Shown here piece by piece: positions 51,501 to 64,000 of a stretch of DNA of 64,000 nt (its first letter is position 1; each line of letters opens with the position of its first letter). The DNA comes from Lingula anatina. Lineage: Eukaryota; Brachiopoda; Lingulata; Lingulida; Lingulidae. The position numbers and the translations under genes are program-made. The stretch lies in NCBI RefSeq assembly GCF_001039355.2, contig NW_019776133.1, positions 41,158 to 105,157 on the forward strand, in the 5' to 3' direction. The notes under the pieces were generated by a model. It was given only the letters and a program-made list of their open reading frames with translations, did not search any database and was not told the DNA's origin.

Positions 51501-54500
51501 GCAGGTGCGTTGTAGACCACGTGTTGCGGTACTGGGGGAGGTACATTCACCGGCTCTTGGGGAGTGTATACTTGGGCAGCTGGGTTGATGTGTGTTGGCT
51601 GTGGTTGTTCCTTTACCGGCGCTCTTACTTTGATATTAGCAGCGGTGGGAGCAGGGCGTTGTAAACCCTGTGTCTCAAGCTCGTCTTTACTTGTCATACG
51701 CATCAGACGTTTGAACGTGTGCGAAGGGACCTCTTCGCGCTTGTTAATACCGCTAAATGTCATTTCATCGTCCTGTGAGTTGAAGCGACTCTTACCCTTT
51801 CCGTCTATAAGAAAAATAAAACAATTATTTTAATTTGCAAAAGACAGGATAGTAAAAAAAACAGTGAGCAATAACCTGAAAGCTTATTTGATAAATGTTT
51901 CTTTTATCTCGTTTACTCTACTTCTTCACTTTATTAATCGATTTTCAAAGTTCAAAGGCCAATCATTTTCAAATACACACATACTGAAAGGGGTGAGAGA
52001 GACTATGTACCTGAAGTTGGAGGAGGCTCGACACCCTCGTCATCGTCTGTTCCTGTCAAAACTTGCAGCACCTTGAAAGAGAGACCATGTTTGGAGCTTG
52101 GTGATCCCCCGCTCAGCCTCGGCGACTCCACTGCCTCGGGAGACGGCGAGCGAGGCTTCTGTGGCCTGTGGATCACATGGAGGGTCGGGGTCCGTCTCTG
52201 CTCCGGAGCTGGGTCCTGTCGCTGCATCACTTGCCTCTGCTGTGAGACTTGGTTCTGCACCGGTGGTTGTCTGTTCTCAGGGACTGGNTGGTGGTTGTCT
52301 GTTCTCAGGGACTGGTGGCGCTGGTGTCCTTTCAGGGATTTGATTCTGTGGTGCAGGTTTCTTCTCAGGGACTTTATGATGAATCATTTGTTTCTTCTGT
52401 GGGATTTGATTATGGATCATTTTATATACGTCAGACTGTGTGTAGTCCCTTTCGTCTGTAGCTTTCGGTGGTGCTCTAAAATAAATATGAGACATATTAA
52501 GAAACACAAACTCGGGTACAGTTATAAAATCACGCGATAAAAACTAAATTCAGTTTAAAGTTAAATACGCGTATGCTTTATTCCTTTTTAATGTCTTTCA
52601 CTAACTGTCGCCCCTTATAAAAAAGATAATCAATCTTCTAGCATTTAAAGCCTTTCAATTTCAGCACACTACTTTTAATCCATCTTGAAAAGTTGTATCT
52701 TAAATTGTGGGGAATTGAATATTTAATAGACCCCATTATATCATTATAAGTACTCACTCGCAGGCAGCAAGCGATATGCCGCCTTTGGGTTTTCCCTGCC
52801 CGGGGGTGGCTGTTGGAGGCGCGACGGGCAAAACCTGGCCTTTTTCAAGAGCCTGCATTAGAATTTTCTGTGACGCCGAGGCCTTTGTTGAAGTCGGCGG
52901 TGGAGAGGTAGCTTCGCCGTGCTTCATCTGTTCTCTTAATCTGAAGAGATGCGTTGGAGAGATTTTGATTAATTCCCCATTTCTTAGGCCTAATAGTAAC
53001 GCATTGTATCATTTACGAAAAAAATGTGATTACTGCACTATGAAATTATTACAAACAACATTTGCACTAGAAATACGTATTTAGTATCATGAGAAAGCAT
53101 CCACTCTAAAAACACTTCGGTTTAAAATAACTGAAAAAATGGTTGAAACCAACCGATTCAACCGTTCAATATGTGTCCAACTAATAATCCGGTTGATGAT
53201 ATTGATTAATGATCGGTAGGTACATTGTAATTATAATTATGATAATTATATTTACAAATATAATAATTATTATAAATAAACAAGATCCATCAAGTCTTTC
53301 GATATTCCTGTCAAATGTCCTCAGATCAGAGATTCAATAACCGTTCCACACGGTCACCATGTTGACCAATCGACTGGTTGATCAATAACTGAATAAACCG
53401 TTGCTTGGAACTGATTTCAAGTCAACCGATTTTATGGGAAGGGTCAATAACCGATTTGTTTTTAGAGTGTGGGTCTTTTTTTAGTGACATGGCATAGTCT
53501 ATTTTTTAGTGACGTGGGCATACAAATGGTGATTATATTTCACGATATAATGTGTAGTGTATTACAGCCCAGAAAGTTCACGCACTTTTTCCTTTGTAAA
53601 ACTTCGCTCTCATTAAGGTCTAATTTTGCTCCTGGTGTGTAGGTGAATGGCGTCTTGCCATCTTTCCTGGTCATGGCAGTCTGTAGTTTGTCAGGCACAT
53701 ATTCTCCTGTAGTGTCCCCGTCAGAGAAAGACGAGCTGCCCCAGTTGTCAGACGATGAATGGTTATTCTGTAATGCATTTTGTTCTTGATATTGCTAGAA
53801 AAAATTAAAAATGATAAAATTGATTAATGATGCGAAAGTTGAATGATGTCACATTTAGATAACACTTTTTTTAAACAGACAGAAAAGTGGCCTTTTCAAT
53901 AAAAAAAAAACATACAAAACTGCATTTTTCCGCAAAGCCTATATGATTGTTTCACATTTTACATAGAATAAGCAGACGATAAAACACCATGTAAAATTGT
54001 TTGGTTTCATAAAACAGATTCTCAGGAATTTTTTGTTTAACTAAAAGCAGTGCTTAGATGATAGTGCTTAGATGATTGTTCTTTCAAAAAACAAATTGCT
54101 CAGCAGCGTTTGCACAGTTTTCTTATTATGGAAAATTGTGTTACTTTAACTCTACCAAGTCGATTATATAACGTAAACTGGTAAAAAGGACAATTAGTGG
54201 AAAATCATAATCTGTAAAAATATATTTGGGTCAGATACGTATTTAAAAAAAATAATGCCATCATACATATATTTCAGGCATTTAAAAGCATAACTCTTTG
54301 TCTTCTAGGAACAATTTATATCATCTAACTAATAGGAAGGCCTATATTGCGGGTACACTGTATAAGGTTAATTTGACCTTGGCGCTTTTGAAGGGACTGA
54401 CTTGACCTCAGAGCAGTACTCGGTAGCGCTCTCCTAGTTTTCAAATGATAGTTACGGTCAAGATTACAAGAAGGTAGGCGTCAACTTGACTGTTCCTACT

Positions 54501-57500
54501 GTCTGGCCAACTCACCACATAAATAGGAAAAGAAGTACCACCCGAAGTCTTCAAATCATGGCATATGGCAAGGAATATAAAGTTAGCGGACCCAAAAGTA
54601 ATTACTTTCGTACATTTGGGGTTTATAACATTCCATATATATATTTCACACTCGCAATAATGGAAATGCATGTTCATTTCTAAGCTTACTTTCCGGCTAG
54701 GCCTTATGGACTAACAGTTGACCTACCTTCCGCCATGCCCCTGGCACAATGGGTCCTGGCGGGGGAGGAGGGGGTGGTGGGGGTGGTGGAGGAATGGCAG
54801 ACGTCATGCTGTCAGGAGGCTCCGGAGGGAAATTCACCCTTTGGAGATTTCGTTGAGCAAAAGTTTGTGGTATTTGTGAAGAAAGGTGATTAGTTGAATC
54901 GGAATAATCCACGAAATCCGAGTCTCTGTGGTGATTCGACGTATTTTCTATCACCTTGTTTCCATAGTAATCTGACCTAGGCCCGTTTATTGAGTATATA
55001 TTGTTAATGTCATGAATTCTTCTGTCTTTGAAAGTTGGCGTTAACCTCTGAGGCAGTAATCCTCCTCCCCTGAAAGGAAAAACGAAGTACCTTGGTTAAA
55101 TTCAACAAGCACCTGATGATATATTCTCTATTCTAACCTTAATATGTTCATTCATGTTGAATTTTATCATTCCATAATTTGTGAAGTGTGTAGATACAAG
55201 TATTTAGGGTGATTTAAGATGCATCAAACTTACTCCACAGAATGGCACAATGGCCTAAAAGATAGCGAACAGTTTTATATCACTCACGTTATTGTGTTTA
55301 ATGGGATCTCATCTGAGGCATTTTGTTTACGTACTTGTGCACTGTTAACTGAATAAGGTTTCCGCTATCTTTGATAAGTCCCTGTGCTTCTGCGTGTGTT
55401 AGAAATTCCGTTGGCTGGCTACCAATTTTTAATATGGTATCTCCCTTTTCTAATCCAGTAGCTGCTATACTGCCCCCGGAAACCTAAAAATATATAATTG
55501 ACAGTGAGTTAGTATTGCAGCTTTTCTACCTGGTGTCACTATTGAGCAACGGGAACTCTCGTTTTTATTATCTTCACATCCCGGAATACTTCTGAGTAAC
55601 AAGATTGGTCTATCTTTGCTAAATACCTGTGTGTGGTTTACTAGGCTGGGTTGACTCCGCCATATTGCTTAAGCAGTATAATATTCTTCTGAAATTTGAC
55701 TGCTTCTTATTCTGGTTCTTACAAAAGACGTGAATTGCACCATACAGATAAACCCCAAAAAGATCAGATTTATCTTACCTAAAGACAGCATATTGGTAAT
55801 GTGTCTTCCTTGGTCAGATTTATTAATAATTATGCAGAAGTCTATATAAATCTTAGATAATTTGCATGGAACGATTTAACCTACGATTTGGCCGAAATAC
55901 TATTAACTGCCGTGCACATGCCTCCTATCACCTGATATTTCAACAGATAAACATAAAATTCAGGATAAATAATTGCTGATTGTATGACTTCATCCTTATA
56001 TACATTTCTAGATCCAGATGGGATGTCCATATTTTACGAAACAGGCTAGCTTGCAACCTGTTCCTCGCATTTCTTCCAACATTTTAAGCTGAAGATAAGT
56101 GATATCTATTAAATGTCATTAACTTTTTTATGATTAGAATATAGGCTTTGGTAATGATTAAGCATTAGTGAGATACATATTTAAACCATTTTCCAGTACC
56201 AGAAACACGATGAGATTTTACGCAGTAACAGACGAGCAGATGGTTTTCACATCGACAAGCTGCATCGGTTCCTCGTTGATCACAGTTGCTTCACATATGC
56301 GGAGAAAGTTGGGATAAGCTATTCAACGAGCAATGAAAGGCTGCATGGCAAACAGTTGTTTTACAGGTGCATCTTGTTTCCACCCACTCGTAGTTTGTTT
56401 ACGCGAGTCCCCATTCTAGGCCTTACAGGCGATTACAGATTGCAAACATTTTAGGTCGATCAGACGATTACATTTTATCCCATTTTTATTCTTACAGTCA
56501 ATCTGATGACTCTTATTTTGAGCAAAATAAGATTGTTTTAACTTTATTCTCCTGTCAGACGACAATAATCATATATTGTTTACAATCCAGGTCAAATGGA
56601 CTCACTTCCACTCTGTACTATAAAGGTAGGCTAAATTCATGTTGAAGGGAAAAAACTTCGTTCTTAAAAAATGAATGAAACAACACTGCTCAATTACTGG
56701 AACAATAGTAATAGCTTACATTTGAACTCTTTTGTTTTTCTTCTGACAGGTGGAATTGGTCCACAAATAGTGCAACGATACCTAAGATATTTATATCGTC
56801 CAAACCTTTTCGATTGCTCCATTGCATTGTCTTTATATTTGCTAGGTCAGCTAGTAAAGACCCCATCTTGTTTCTACGTTTAAAAACAACAAAATAGATG
56901 CCAATTAAGTTTCAAATCGAATTTGAGTGTGCTGGTCTATTTCTAAGCGAAATGTCGTTTTATTGAAAGCTGGATGCGGGATAGATACAACATGACAGCC
57001 TAAAATACTCGGAACGTTGGTTATAATTTAAGCGAGATTGAACTCTCTCAAAGGCCGCCCTGTTGCCCTGTGCATAACCTTCTGAACTGAATTGGATCTG
57101 GAACAAAAAACCAAGTGCACACAGCCCAAAATATGATTAAGGAATTGCAAAATACGGGCATCCAGACATATTCTTAACTGATCTTCGATTCCACTTCAGC
57201 CGGAATTTTCACACTATTTTAACAGGTAAATGTACGTACCCCACCCTTTTAAACTAAACCACAATATAGCCTATATTTCAAGAAATGCATCGATGGTGTA
57301 ACAGCAAAATAACCTAATAGATTCAGGTGCTATCAGTCCCTCTTCACACTACAGGTGGAAAGAATTAATGCTGCGTAATACAGATTTTGAACAGAAATCC
57401 TCTTGGGCTTCCAGAAGATCTTGGATCAGAAACTAAGATGGCGGCATCATGGCTGCCTTAAACGTTACACCTGCACGCAAACGCTGGTCGTCTGCCCTTT

Positions 57501-60500
57501 TTTCAGGTGATACCACCGCATTTCGAAGCAACAGAAAGTAAACTGATTTTAACATTAAACAATTCAATGAACCATTCTGCCGGTTCTTAAGCCGTTTTTT
57601 TCTTTCATACATACCGTTCTAGATATCCCAGGTGTGGAGAGCAATATTACTCTCGAGGCCTCCTGGAACTTACAAGGTACGAAGAAAGGTTATTACCTGG
57701 TAATATATACATAAAACTCCCAGAAACACCTATTTACCGTTGCATTTTATACCGGCGTAGGCGTTATGCGCCTCAAGGGCTCCCCTGTACCATATAGCAT
57801 TCGGTCGTGGGTCTAAACACTCGAAATGCCCGTTTTGTAGATTAATAATGTATCACAGGTGACCGGGTCTCTGCATTTTTAAGAAGTGGTTCCATCTTAG
57901 AAACAGGAGTTGTTCTACCTGTATGCCTCCGACATTTCACCCTTTTCTATGTACCTGACATAAATATGCATTGCCACTTAGCTCAAAAATCCAAGGGGAC
58001 AGTAGGGATGTACATAGAAAATACTTTGAAGTTTGGTACTAAAAATAATAAGCGCGCTTGAAAATTAAGACCAATTAAGTTCCCCTCACATTTCGCAACA
58101 CAACAGGCTATGAAAATGTAGTTATATCTAGGAGCCCTTTACTCCCTGCCGCGAAAAAGAATGCTTATCTAAGCATAGTATATCTGACAGGTGATTGATC
58201 AAAAAGGTCAAAAACGCTCTAATTCATACATCATCTGAGTCTCGGCAGGACGATGTCGAACAGGATATAACCGAAAGTCCTATAATCGTTATCAAGGGTG
58301 GCAGGGTTTCACTTTGACAACGAAAAAATATAAAATCTGGCCCAAAAATTCAAACGACACCTTCGTTATGTCTGTGGAATGATGCGCTAAAAAAGCAATG
58401 CATGCAGCCCCACCCCACCAACCCCATCTTGTATAATAGGTCTTCTATGGCAGAAGACTTGAGTAATCTGGAACTACTGCGTCAAGCTCTTCAGAACGAA
58501 TGGGGCAATATCCCAAAATACAGACTTGTGACCTTTATTGAAAGCATGCCGCGCCTCGTACAAGAGATAATTGCAGTACGGGGTAGACAAACATGCTATT
58601 AGACATGCGACCTTTCAAGAGCACACTCTAGTGCAAATTGTGTATAAATTTGGTGACATTTGACGTTGTCTTTTTAATTCTATGGACATATATTTATGGA
58701 AATCGATTTGGAACATCCGATGAGGGGTGCATTTTCTATGTTAAATAAATTATTAAAAATTGTTGATATCTACACCAGTATTGTGTTTTTCTGTACATGT
58801 ACTATAATTCATGTTAGACATGGTATTTGGAATAAAAGCATTAATTGAAACGATATGCAGTGGTGATGTGATAATTTGTACACAAAAACACATGAAATTG
58901 AAGGTCTAACAACCTTTTTCGTCAAGAGAGTATTGTGTACTTTCGCTTAACCATTCCAATTGGATTTCCCCTATATATATTAGATAACAGAATGGAAAAG
59001 GTATCTTTAACTTCTCTATCATGAAACACAGACCTTGACACTATATCCATGCTCTTGACAAATAACTTCTGCTATCAAACCATTTTGCAAGACTTCTTTT
59101 TCTTGTTTTAACTTACATAGTGGAATTTGAATAACAACAATTTTTCACACAGTCTGCGTGTATTGTTCTAAAAAAAGAACGTCTAGAATTGAGAGACTCA
59201 ACAGAAGGTGATTTCTTATTAAAGATGATCACTGAAACAAGATTTGGACGTGGAAATGAGAAAAAGCTTAATTTCCGTGTTTTCTTAAGACTGTTCCCTG
59301 AATCTATAAACATGCTGCATGATAATAATACCAAAAGGACGTTTTTTTCTAAATCTGGTTGCCCCCATCATTAGAATAAAATATTATTCCCTAATAACAC
59401 TATTCTAAAATACGCCGATACCTCGCGTGACTTTCAAACATAAAATATAACCTTGGTCTCTACTAAACTGTAATTGAATTTTTTTATAAAGATTTGAGAA
59501 CGGTATCGGGGCCTTGAATCCAACTCATGAAAAATATCCCATAAAACAATCCATCATTGGCTTTTTTATGCACTTCGTTAATGAAACATGTGCTTCAACA
59601 AACACAGCATTTCAACCCGATAAATCCAGAAAACAATATCATTTTTACTTAGAATTGCTGTTTGCATCACGGCGCATAGTATAACCATCTTCGTTTCCTT
59701 GAAACTAATTAAATTGAAATTGGATGGGGCCGGACAGAAAAGGGGATGTGGTGGAGTTTTTTTTTTTTTTTGTCATTTTAAGTAAACTTTGAGACACTGA
59801 TACAATCTTAGAGATTTTTCTAGAGGCCAGCTTCTGCTAAATGGACGTTTTTTCTCCAAATCCCACTCACCACCCTGACTACTTTTATGCAAAAAAGGTT
59901 GGATGCTACCACCGACGCGCAGACAAACTGGTTTAGCCTTTACAAGAATGTATGAGAAAGGTTAATGTTGATAGTTTGGTTATCAAAATATTGAATTATT
60001 CTAAACAGCAAACAGATCCAAACCTTTAATATACGCTCGATATATAGTCTCTGAATACCAAACTGTTTACTCTAAAATATTGAAAATGTGGTGTCTGTGT
60101 ATCTGCAGCACTTCTGCTAAACAGATTTGATTGGTCGACGAGTGAGTTGCTATGGAAACGAGTTATCTCCTGGAATAACTGGTGATTGCAGCTATAGAGC
60201 ATTCCATTCAACCCGAGCATTTCATGTAAATAAAAGACGAAAATAATTCAGGTTCAGAGCATATCATTAACAATCTAACAGAATCTTGTGAGAGGCGCAT
60301 TCTTAAAACAGTTAGGTCTACTAAACTGTTTATGGCCACCAGCCTTTCGATTGATATGGTGCATAGTTGGTGCATAGTACACCAATTTTTTACAATATAT
60401 TAACTATTATAAGCTCCAAGTGCAGTGAACACGTACGTGTTTTAAGCAGTTTAATGGCATTTTTGTGAAGCGATAAATGATAAACAAGTGAACACTTTTT

Positions 60501-61005
60501 TCTTTCTCTCTCTCTCGGCTAGACTGCAGTGCTTAACTAGCTGTCATTCTGAAGTGCCCCTAACGTTTGTTGAACGTGTTTAAAATAAACTTGACTAAAC
60601 AACCTCCGGGCAGAAAACAATGAGAAGCAAGCGGCGTATCAGATTTCTTAGCCAAGCACTGGGTCTTCTCACTGAACGTCTGATTTATTACTCAGATATA
60701 CGTACGTCTTATTCAACTGATCATCTGGTAATGTAACACCGTCCAAAACGATTATTGCACCTTTATTGCCCTTTACACTCTTCCAGGTATTCTTACAAGC
60801 CGAAACCACTAATCGTTTTCCCGTGTGGAACGCCGACACAAACACAGACCCGAGAGACGAGCAGCATATGATGACATGACAATCGACTAGAACGATCAAA
60901 ACTTACCCTTTGAATTGTTAAAGGTTGAAAAAAGTCTGCCCCTCCTTGTAAGCGGAACCCCCAGGGCACATCCGAAGTAGGTCTTTGTAGCCAGACAGTT
61001 TCCAT
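48565..61005 (-). CDS. Zasp/PDLIM-type PDZ protein without LIM domains (ALP/Enigma family)
   Basis: Likely an actin or Z-disc adaptor binding alpha-actinin through its PDZ domain. Ten minus-strand exons: 60907-61005, 55335-55483, 54727-55069, 53586-53794, 52758-52940, 52011-52475, 51232-51804, 50488-50604, 49923-50126 (cassette) and 48565-48722. They join in phase to 823 residues (755 without the cassette) once 28 bases duplicated at the N of 52288 are removed; as assembled, exon 6 is frameshifted. PDZ: residues 1-82, with PWGFRLQGGADF and GDTILKIG. Next come a run of about 13 prolines (near 54760-54785), PFTYTPGAKL, and TQSDVYKMIHN followed by GLSFKVLQVLTGTDDDEG, the DUF4749-like pattern of PDLIM proteins. 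SHTFKRLMRMTSKDE and PSKSFKLLQQMTGG repeat that motif. No LIM domain before the stop, as in insect Zasp66. Intron 1 (5.4 kb) contains a Tc1 relic. Confidence 0.85.
52288..52288. other. single-N contig join inside a coding exon
   Basis: The 26 bases ending at 52287 recur at 52290-52315, an offset of 28. In the minus-strand frame this duplicates PENRQPP and runs into a stop; removing 28 bases restores the frame. Confidence 0.92.
53102..53469. mobile_element. 368-bp MITE in Zasp-like intron 4
   Basis: Ends are inverted repeats: CACTCTAAAAACA at left and its complement at right, followed inside by CGGTT/AACCG. Sub-terminal copies of GGTTGA/TCAACC face each other. An AT-rich core lies at 53225-53285. 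Target duplication is not clear. The CACT start recalls CACTA-type ends, but that is a guess. Confidence 0.75.
58438..58602 (+). pseudogene. Tc1/mariner transposase C-terminal relic
   Basis: Fifty-four codons to a TAG match the end of Tc1-type transposases: LRQALQNEWGNIP, then FIESMPRLVQEIIAVRGRQT and CY. The usual form is ELRQAL..EW..IP...I..LI.SMPRR...VI..RGG.T.Y. The catalytic DDE part is not found upstream, so it is a 5'-truncated relic, in intron 1 of the Zasp-like gene. Confidence 0.8.
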
Positions 61006-63105
61006 CCCCTAGAAACTAGGGTACTTCGGGACGGTAAAGAGAGATGAACCAGCCGACAGGGAGTCGTTACGTCACGCGCGGATCTCGAGTGGGCTAAATT
61101 GATGCCTGATGCCAACGTCGAAAAATTCTTCTTCTGAAAATAAACAAGAGGTATAGGTGCAAATGCTTGCCGCTGCCGATGCTCAGATGTTCATCTAAAC
61201 TTTCAGAGAAATTGGTTCCGTTTGTGGTTTTAGGGGAAGGAGGTAGGGGAAATTCCAAACTCTATGAGAGAGCCTCATTGCGGTCGTATTCTTCATTCTG
61301 CAACGTGTCATAACGGAAGAAAATATAACATATACAGCCAGCGGTGGTTTTTGTGTAATTTTCTACATCTCGTTTTTCAGGTTTCTTTTCTCCTAAAGAG
61401 TTTATATATGCAGGAAAGAAAACCTCAAGTGTTAAATGTAACTGTTTTTTTTTTTCGTTATTTAGATTGATTAATAACATCACCTGGAGGGTAAAAAGTG
61501 AGCTCTAAAATATACGCTACGTTCTTCTCCTAATTGTGACTAGCAAAAAACTTCATTTATAAAGGCTAGCAACAAGTGTGCTTTGTACTAGTACAGATAA
61601 GTCAGTCATTTTAAGTTAGAAGCGTGTGTGATGTGAAAATATTTCTTAGGAAAACAATAACGGGATGAAATGGGAAAATAGGTAGGTGATGGGGGAGGGG
61701 ATTCGAAGTGGGAATATGAGGGATTCGGGCTTTGAACATCACCCTATATCTTACCGTGTGTATTATAATGCTGCCCACAAAGCCTCTGCCAACCTCAATG
61801 ACCGGGGAAAGCTTGCAGAATCTTAACGGTCCTATTAATATACTCCATAAGCTTTGTTACAGCAGGGGTCAGCTGTACGCTCACCTGTCCAATCTTTTAA
61901 GCATCTGCGCTCGTGCCACAGTTAGCGCCACCTGTGAGTACGTGCGACATGCTGAACTCGGTCGTTGCAGTTCCTGCTGGTGCGGCTGGTTTCTTTTGTG
62001 TGTTTATTTAATAATCCCAGCTAATGGTATTGTAGAATTGTACTTTTCATAATTACTTTGCTGATGTTGTTTGTGACATTAATTATTGTTAATTACAACG
62101 AAAGTTTTTGTGTTGTAGATGTGAATTCATTCATAAAATGTACGTTTGATATTGATATTGATTATGCATCAAGGCCCCTTGGTGATTCGGTATAAAGGCA
62201 AATAGTGTTTACAGAATTTTCAAAATGTTTGCATTAATGTGGAATGTTCTAACACGATGGTGTTTAATGCACGACTTAACCCTAAAATTAATATATTTTA
62301 TTTCAACTTCCATGAAAAAGCTAATCATTTTTAAATGATTAAAACAGAATTCTATATTAAAATCTGCAGAATGAAAATATCCAGAGAGCAGAATAAAATA
62401 TCCCCCCCACCATAAAAATTAATATTGATAATAATAATAATATGAAGAAGAAGAAGAACAACAACATGGGTTTGAGACTAGAACGATTTTACCTCCTCGA
62501 TGATTTCGTAAAACATGTATTTTTGCATTTTCAAGAGTTTTGATCATCAGAACAAAATGACGGAAATAAGCTCAGGTGGAAAATTAGATTATTTTGTTGT
62601 CAATAATACTGTACATCTTTAAGAGAAGACTTAAATATTTCAGACCACCCTATATTGGCCTGTGTTGATGAATGTTTTCTCATGGCTGAGTTGTATTACT
62701 TAAGGTTATGATTTGTGTTATACTTGATTTTTTATATTAAGCGTTCTTATTGTGTTAAATCTAATATAGTTTGCAATATTTTCTGGCAAATTTTGTACAC
62801 AAATAATTTATGTCTATGCATAAAATTTTGTTCTAATTATGTTGTATGTCTACATATAAAGGCGTTCAGCAGTAAAGAAGCGAGATGTAATTAAAATACT
62901 TAAATCAAAGTTTAAGAGGGTTTGCATGCATGCATGTATGACAGATAATGCAAATAAAGATTAACTGTCATTTTATATCATTTTATAACATGAAGCAGCC
63001 AGGGTCAAGCAGTTTTAATGAACTGCAGATTAAATTTACTTGATACTAACGTCTCCAAAGAAATTTAGGCTTTGCTGACAAACAATAGCAGTGACGTAGA
63101 AAACA

Positions 63106-63136
<31 letters not shown>

Positions 63137-63840
63137 GCACTCTCTCTCTCTCTAAAACTATTAATTGAGACCACTGAGTAACTTCCCACGTACCTTGTTA
63201 ATTCTGTGGGAAATATGTTAGAATCAGCACGGGGATTGAGCATTTGCACTGCCTCCAGCCCTACAGTCAAACTCTACTGAGCAAAAAGTTAGCCATCATG
63301 CATTTATTTCTTAGCGTGTGGCGTAATACTTATATATGTCATTATAGTGAGCCATCTCCTTTTTATAATCTCAAAGGTGTGAAACACGTGTTAAAACGCA
63401 TCACGGGGTTTAAGAAAATAAGTGCAAGTTCCTAGCGGTTTGAACTTGATTATGATAATAAATTAGTTGAACAATTATTTCGTATAAGACTAATTATTAC
63501 GTCTGTTGAATATCATAGACCAATTTCCCACCCAGTCACAACAGGCAAGGCTAAGAGGTTAACGGTTGCTATCAACCGGTCAGTATTTTAACACTTTAAA
63601 AGAGTCTAGCAAATCTGATAGAACTGTTGTTGTTGTTCTTTATCTTAAGAGATGGTATGCAGCGTGTAGTGGATTTTTCTGCAGGTTTTCTAGCTAAGAA
63701 CGACAAAAACTAAGACCGATCATGAAATTGGATAATGGCTAAGCTAATAAAACCAGTTGAGTACCACATCGCTGACACATATAAAAACGGTCCGACATTC
63801 ATTGGCAATGTCCCGCTGAAGACACGTTGCGAGGGTGACC
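61006..63840. other. upstream region of the Zasp-like gene, no gene seen
   Basis: Probably contains the 5' UTR and promoter of the Zasp-like gene near 61.0-61.2 kb. Trinucleotide repeats (AAT, GAA, AAC) lie at about 62425-62465 and a CT repeat near 63.1 kb. The frames at 61262-61483 and 61732-62052 show no convincing family. Confidence 0.4.
63114..63153. repeat. CT microsatellite
   Basis: (CT)n of about 20 units with one GCA interruption, preceded by a C run. Confidence 0.9.
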
Positions 63841-64000
63841 TCGGGTGTCTATGGCAGGTGCCCTGCCAGTCCACGTCAGGTGCCCTCTGATGCCCATATC
63901 AAGTGTCCTCCGATATCCAGATAAGGTTGTCTTTGGTGTCCTCTGGTGGCCATGCCAGGTGTCCTCTGGTGTCCATGCTAGGTGTCCTCTGGTGTCCATG
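63841..64000. repeat. 23-bp minisatellite, runs off the window
   Basis: Unit resembles CCATGCCAGGTGTCCTCTGG plus TGT. At least five diverged units are present, and the last two are nearly identical. One unit carries an extra 10 bases. The open frame across it just reflects the repeat. Confidence 0.85.

Noticed and set aside
61732-62052. RGQLYAHLS in a 106-codon ORF, recalling the HGQLYVALSR motif of PIF1/Helitron helicases
   Set aside because: Only a few residues match, the neighbouring sequence does not, and no other helicase motif is seen.

Overview
This is a window of an animal nuclear genome. Every protein gene except one or two is split by GT-AG introns, base composition is AT-rich, and the proteins read as ordinary metazoan housekeeping and muscle proteins. 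Many small inverted-repeat transposons, AG/CA/CT microsatellites and high apparent heterozygosity fit a lophotrochozoan, most likely a bivalve mollusc. That placement is inference; no gene here fixes the species.

Left part (1-12 kb): a complete POLR3F gene (RNA polymerase III subunit RPC6) on the minus strand sits head to head with ALKBH6 on the plus strand. They share a 565-bp divergent promoter region. Transposon debris follows, with a nested foldback element and a hammerhead-like motif. Next is a minus-strand tRNA-Phe(GAA) gene carrying a 30-nt intron, then a 412-bp assembly gap.

Middle part (12-21.7 kb): two genes of unclear role. One is a coiled-coil or disordered protein whose frame is broken once in this assembly. 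The other is an intronless ankyrin-repeat protein of 429 residues.

21.7-36.2 kb: isovaleryl-CoA dehydrogenase (IVD, leucine breakdown) on the minus strand. Exons 5-12 occur twice in tandem, and the second copy begins directly after a single N. The exon differences I noticed are all synonymous and the introns differ by indels, a microsatellite and a transposon. I read this as two haplotypes laid end to end rather than a real duplication. Two other single-N joins (37587, 52288) also have direct repeats on both sides, and removing the repeat at 52288 restores a reading frame.

36.8-44.5 kb: a PLP enzyme of the ETNPPL/PHYKPL phospho-lyase family, divergent from IVD, so two amino-acid or amine catabolism genes share one promoter region. 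48.6-61.0 kb: a minus-strand PDZ protein of the Zasp/PDLIM (ALP/Enigma) family. All 10 exons join in phase to 823 residues once the 28-nt join artefact is removed. No LIM domain is found. The last 3 kb hold microsatellites and a 23-bp minisatellite but no gene I can support.

I did not find an undescribed multi-gene system. The most useful novelties are the intron-bearing tRNA-Phe, a TTAA-targeting 337-bp MITE with both filled and empty sites in this window, the LIM-less Zasp-like gene with a phase-neutral cassette exon, and an exon-like ORF embedded in an AG microsatellite.
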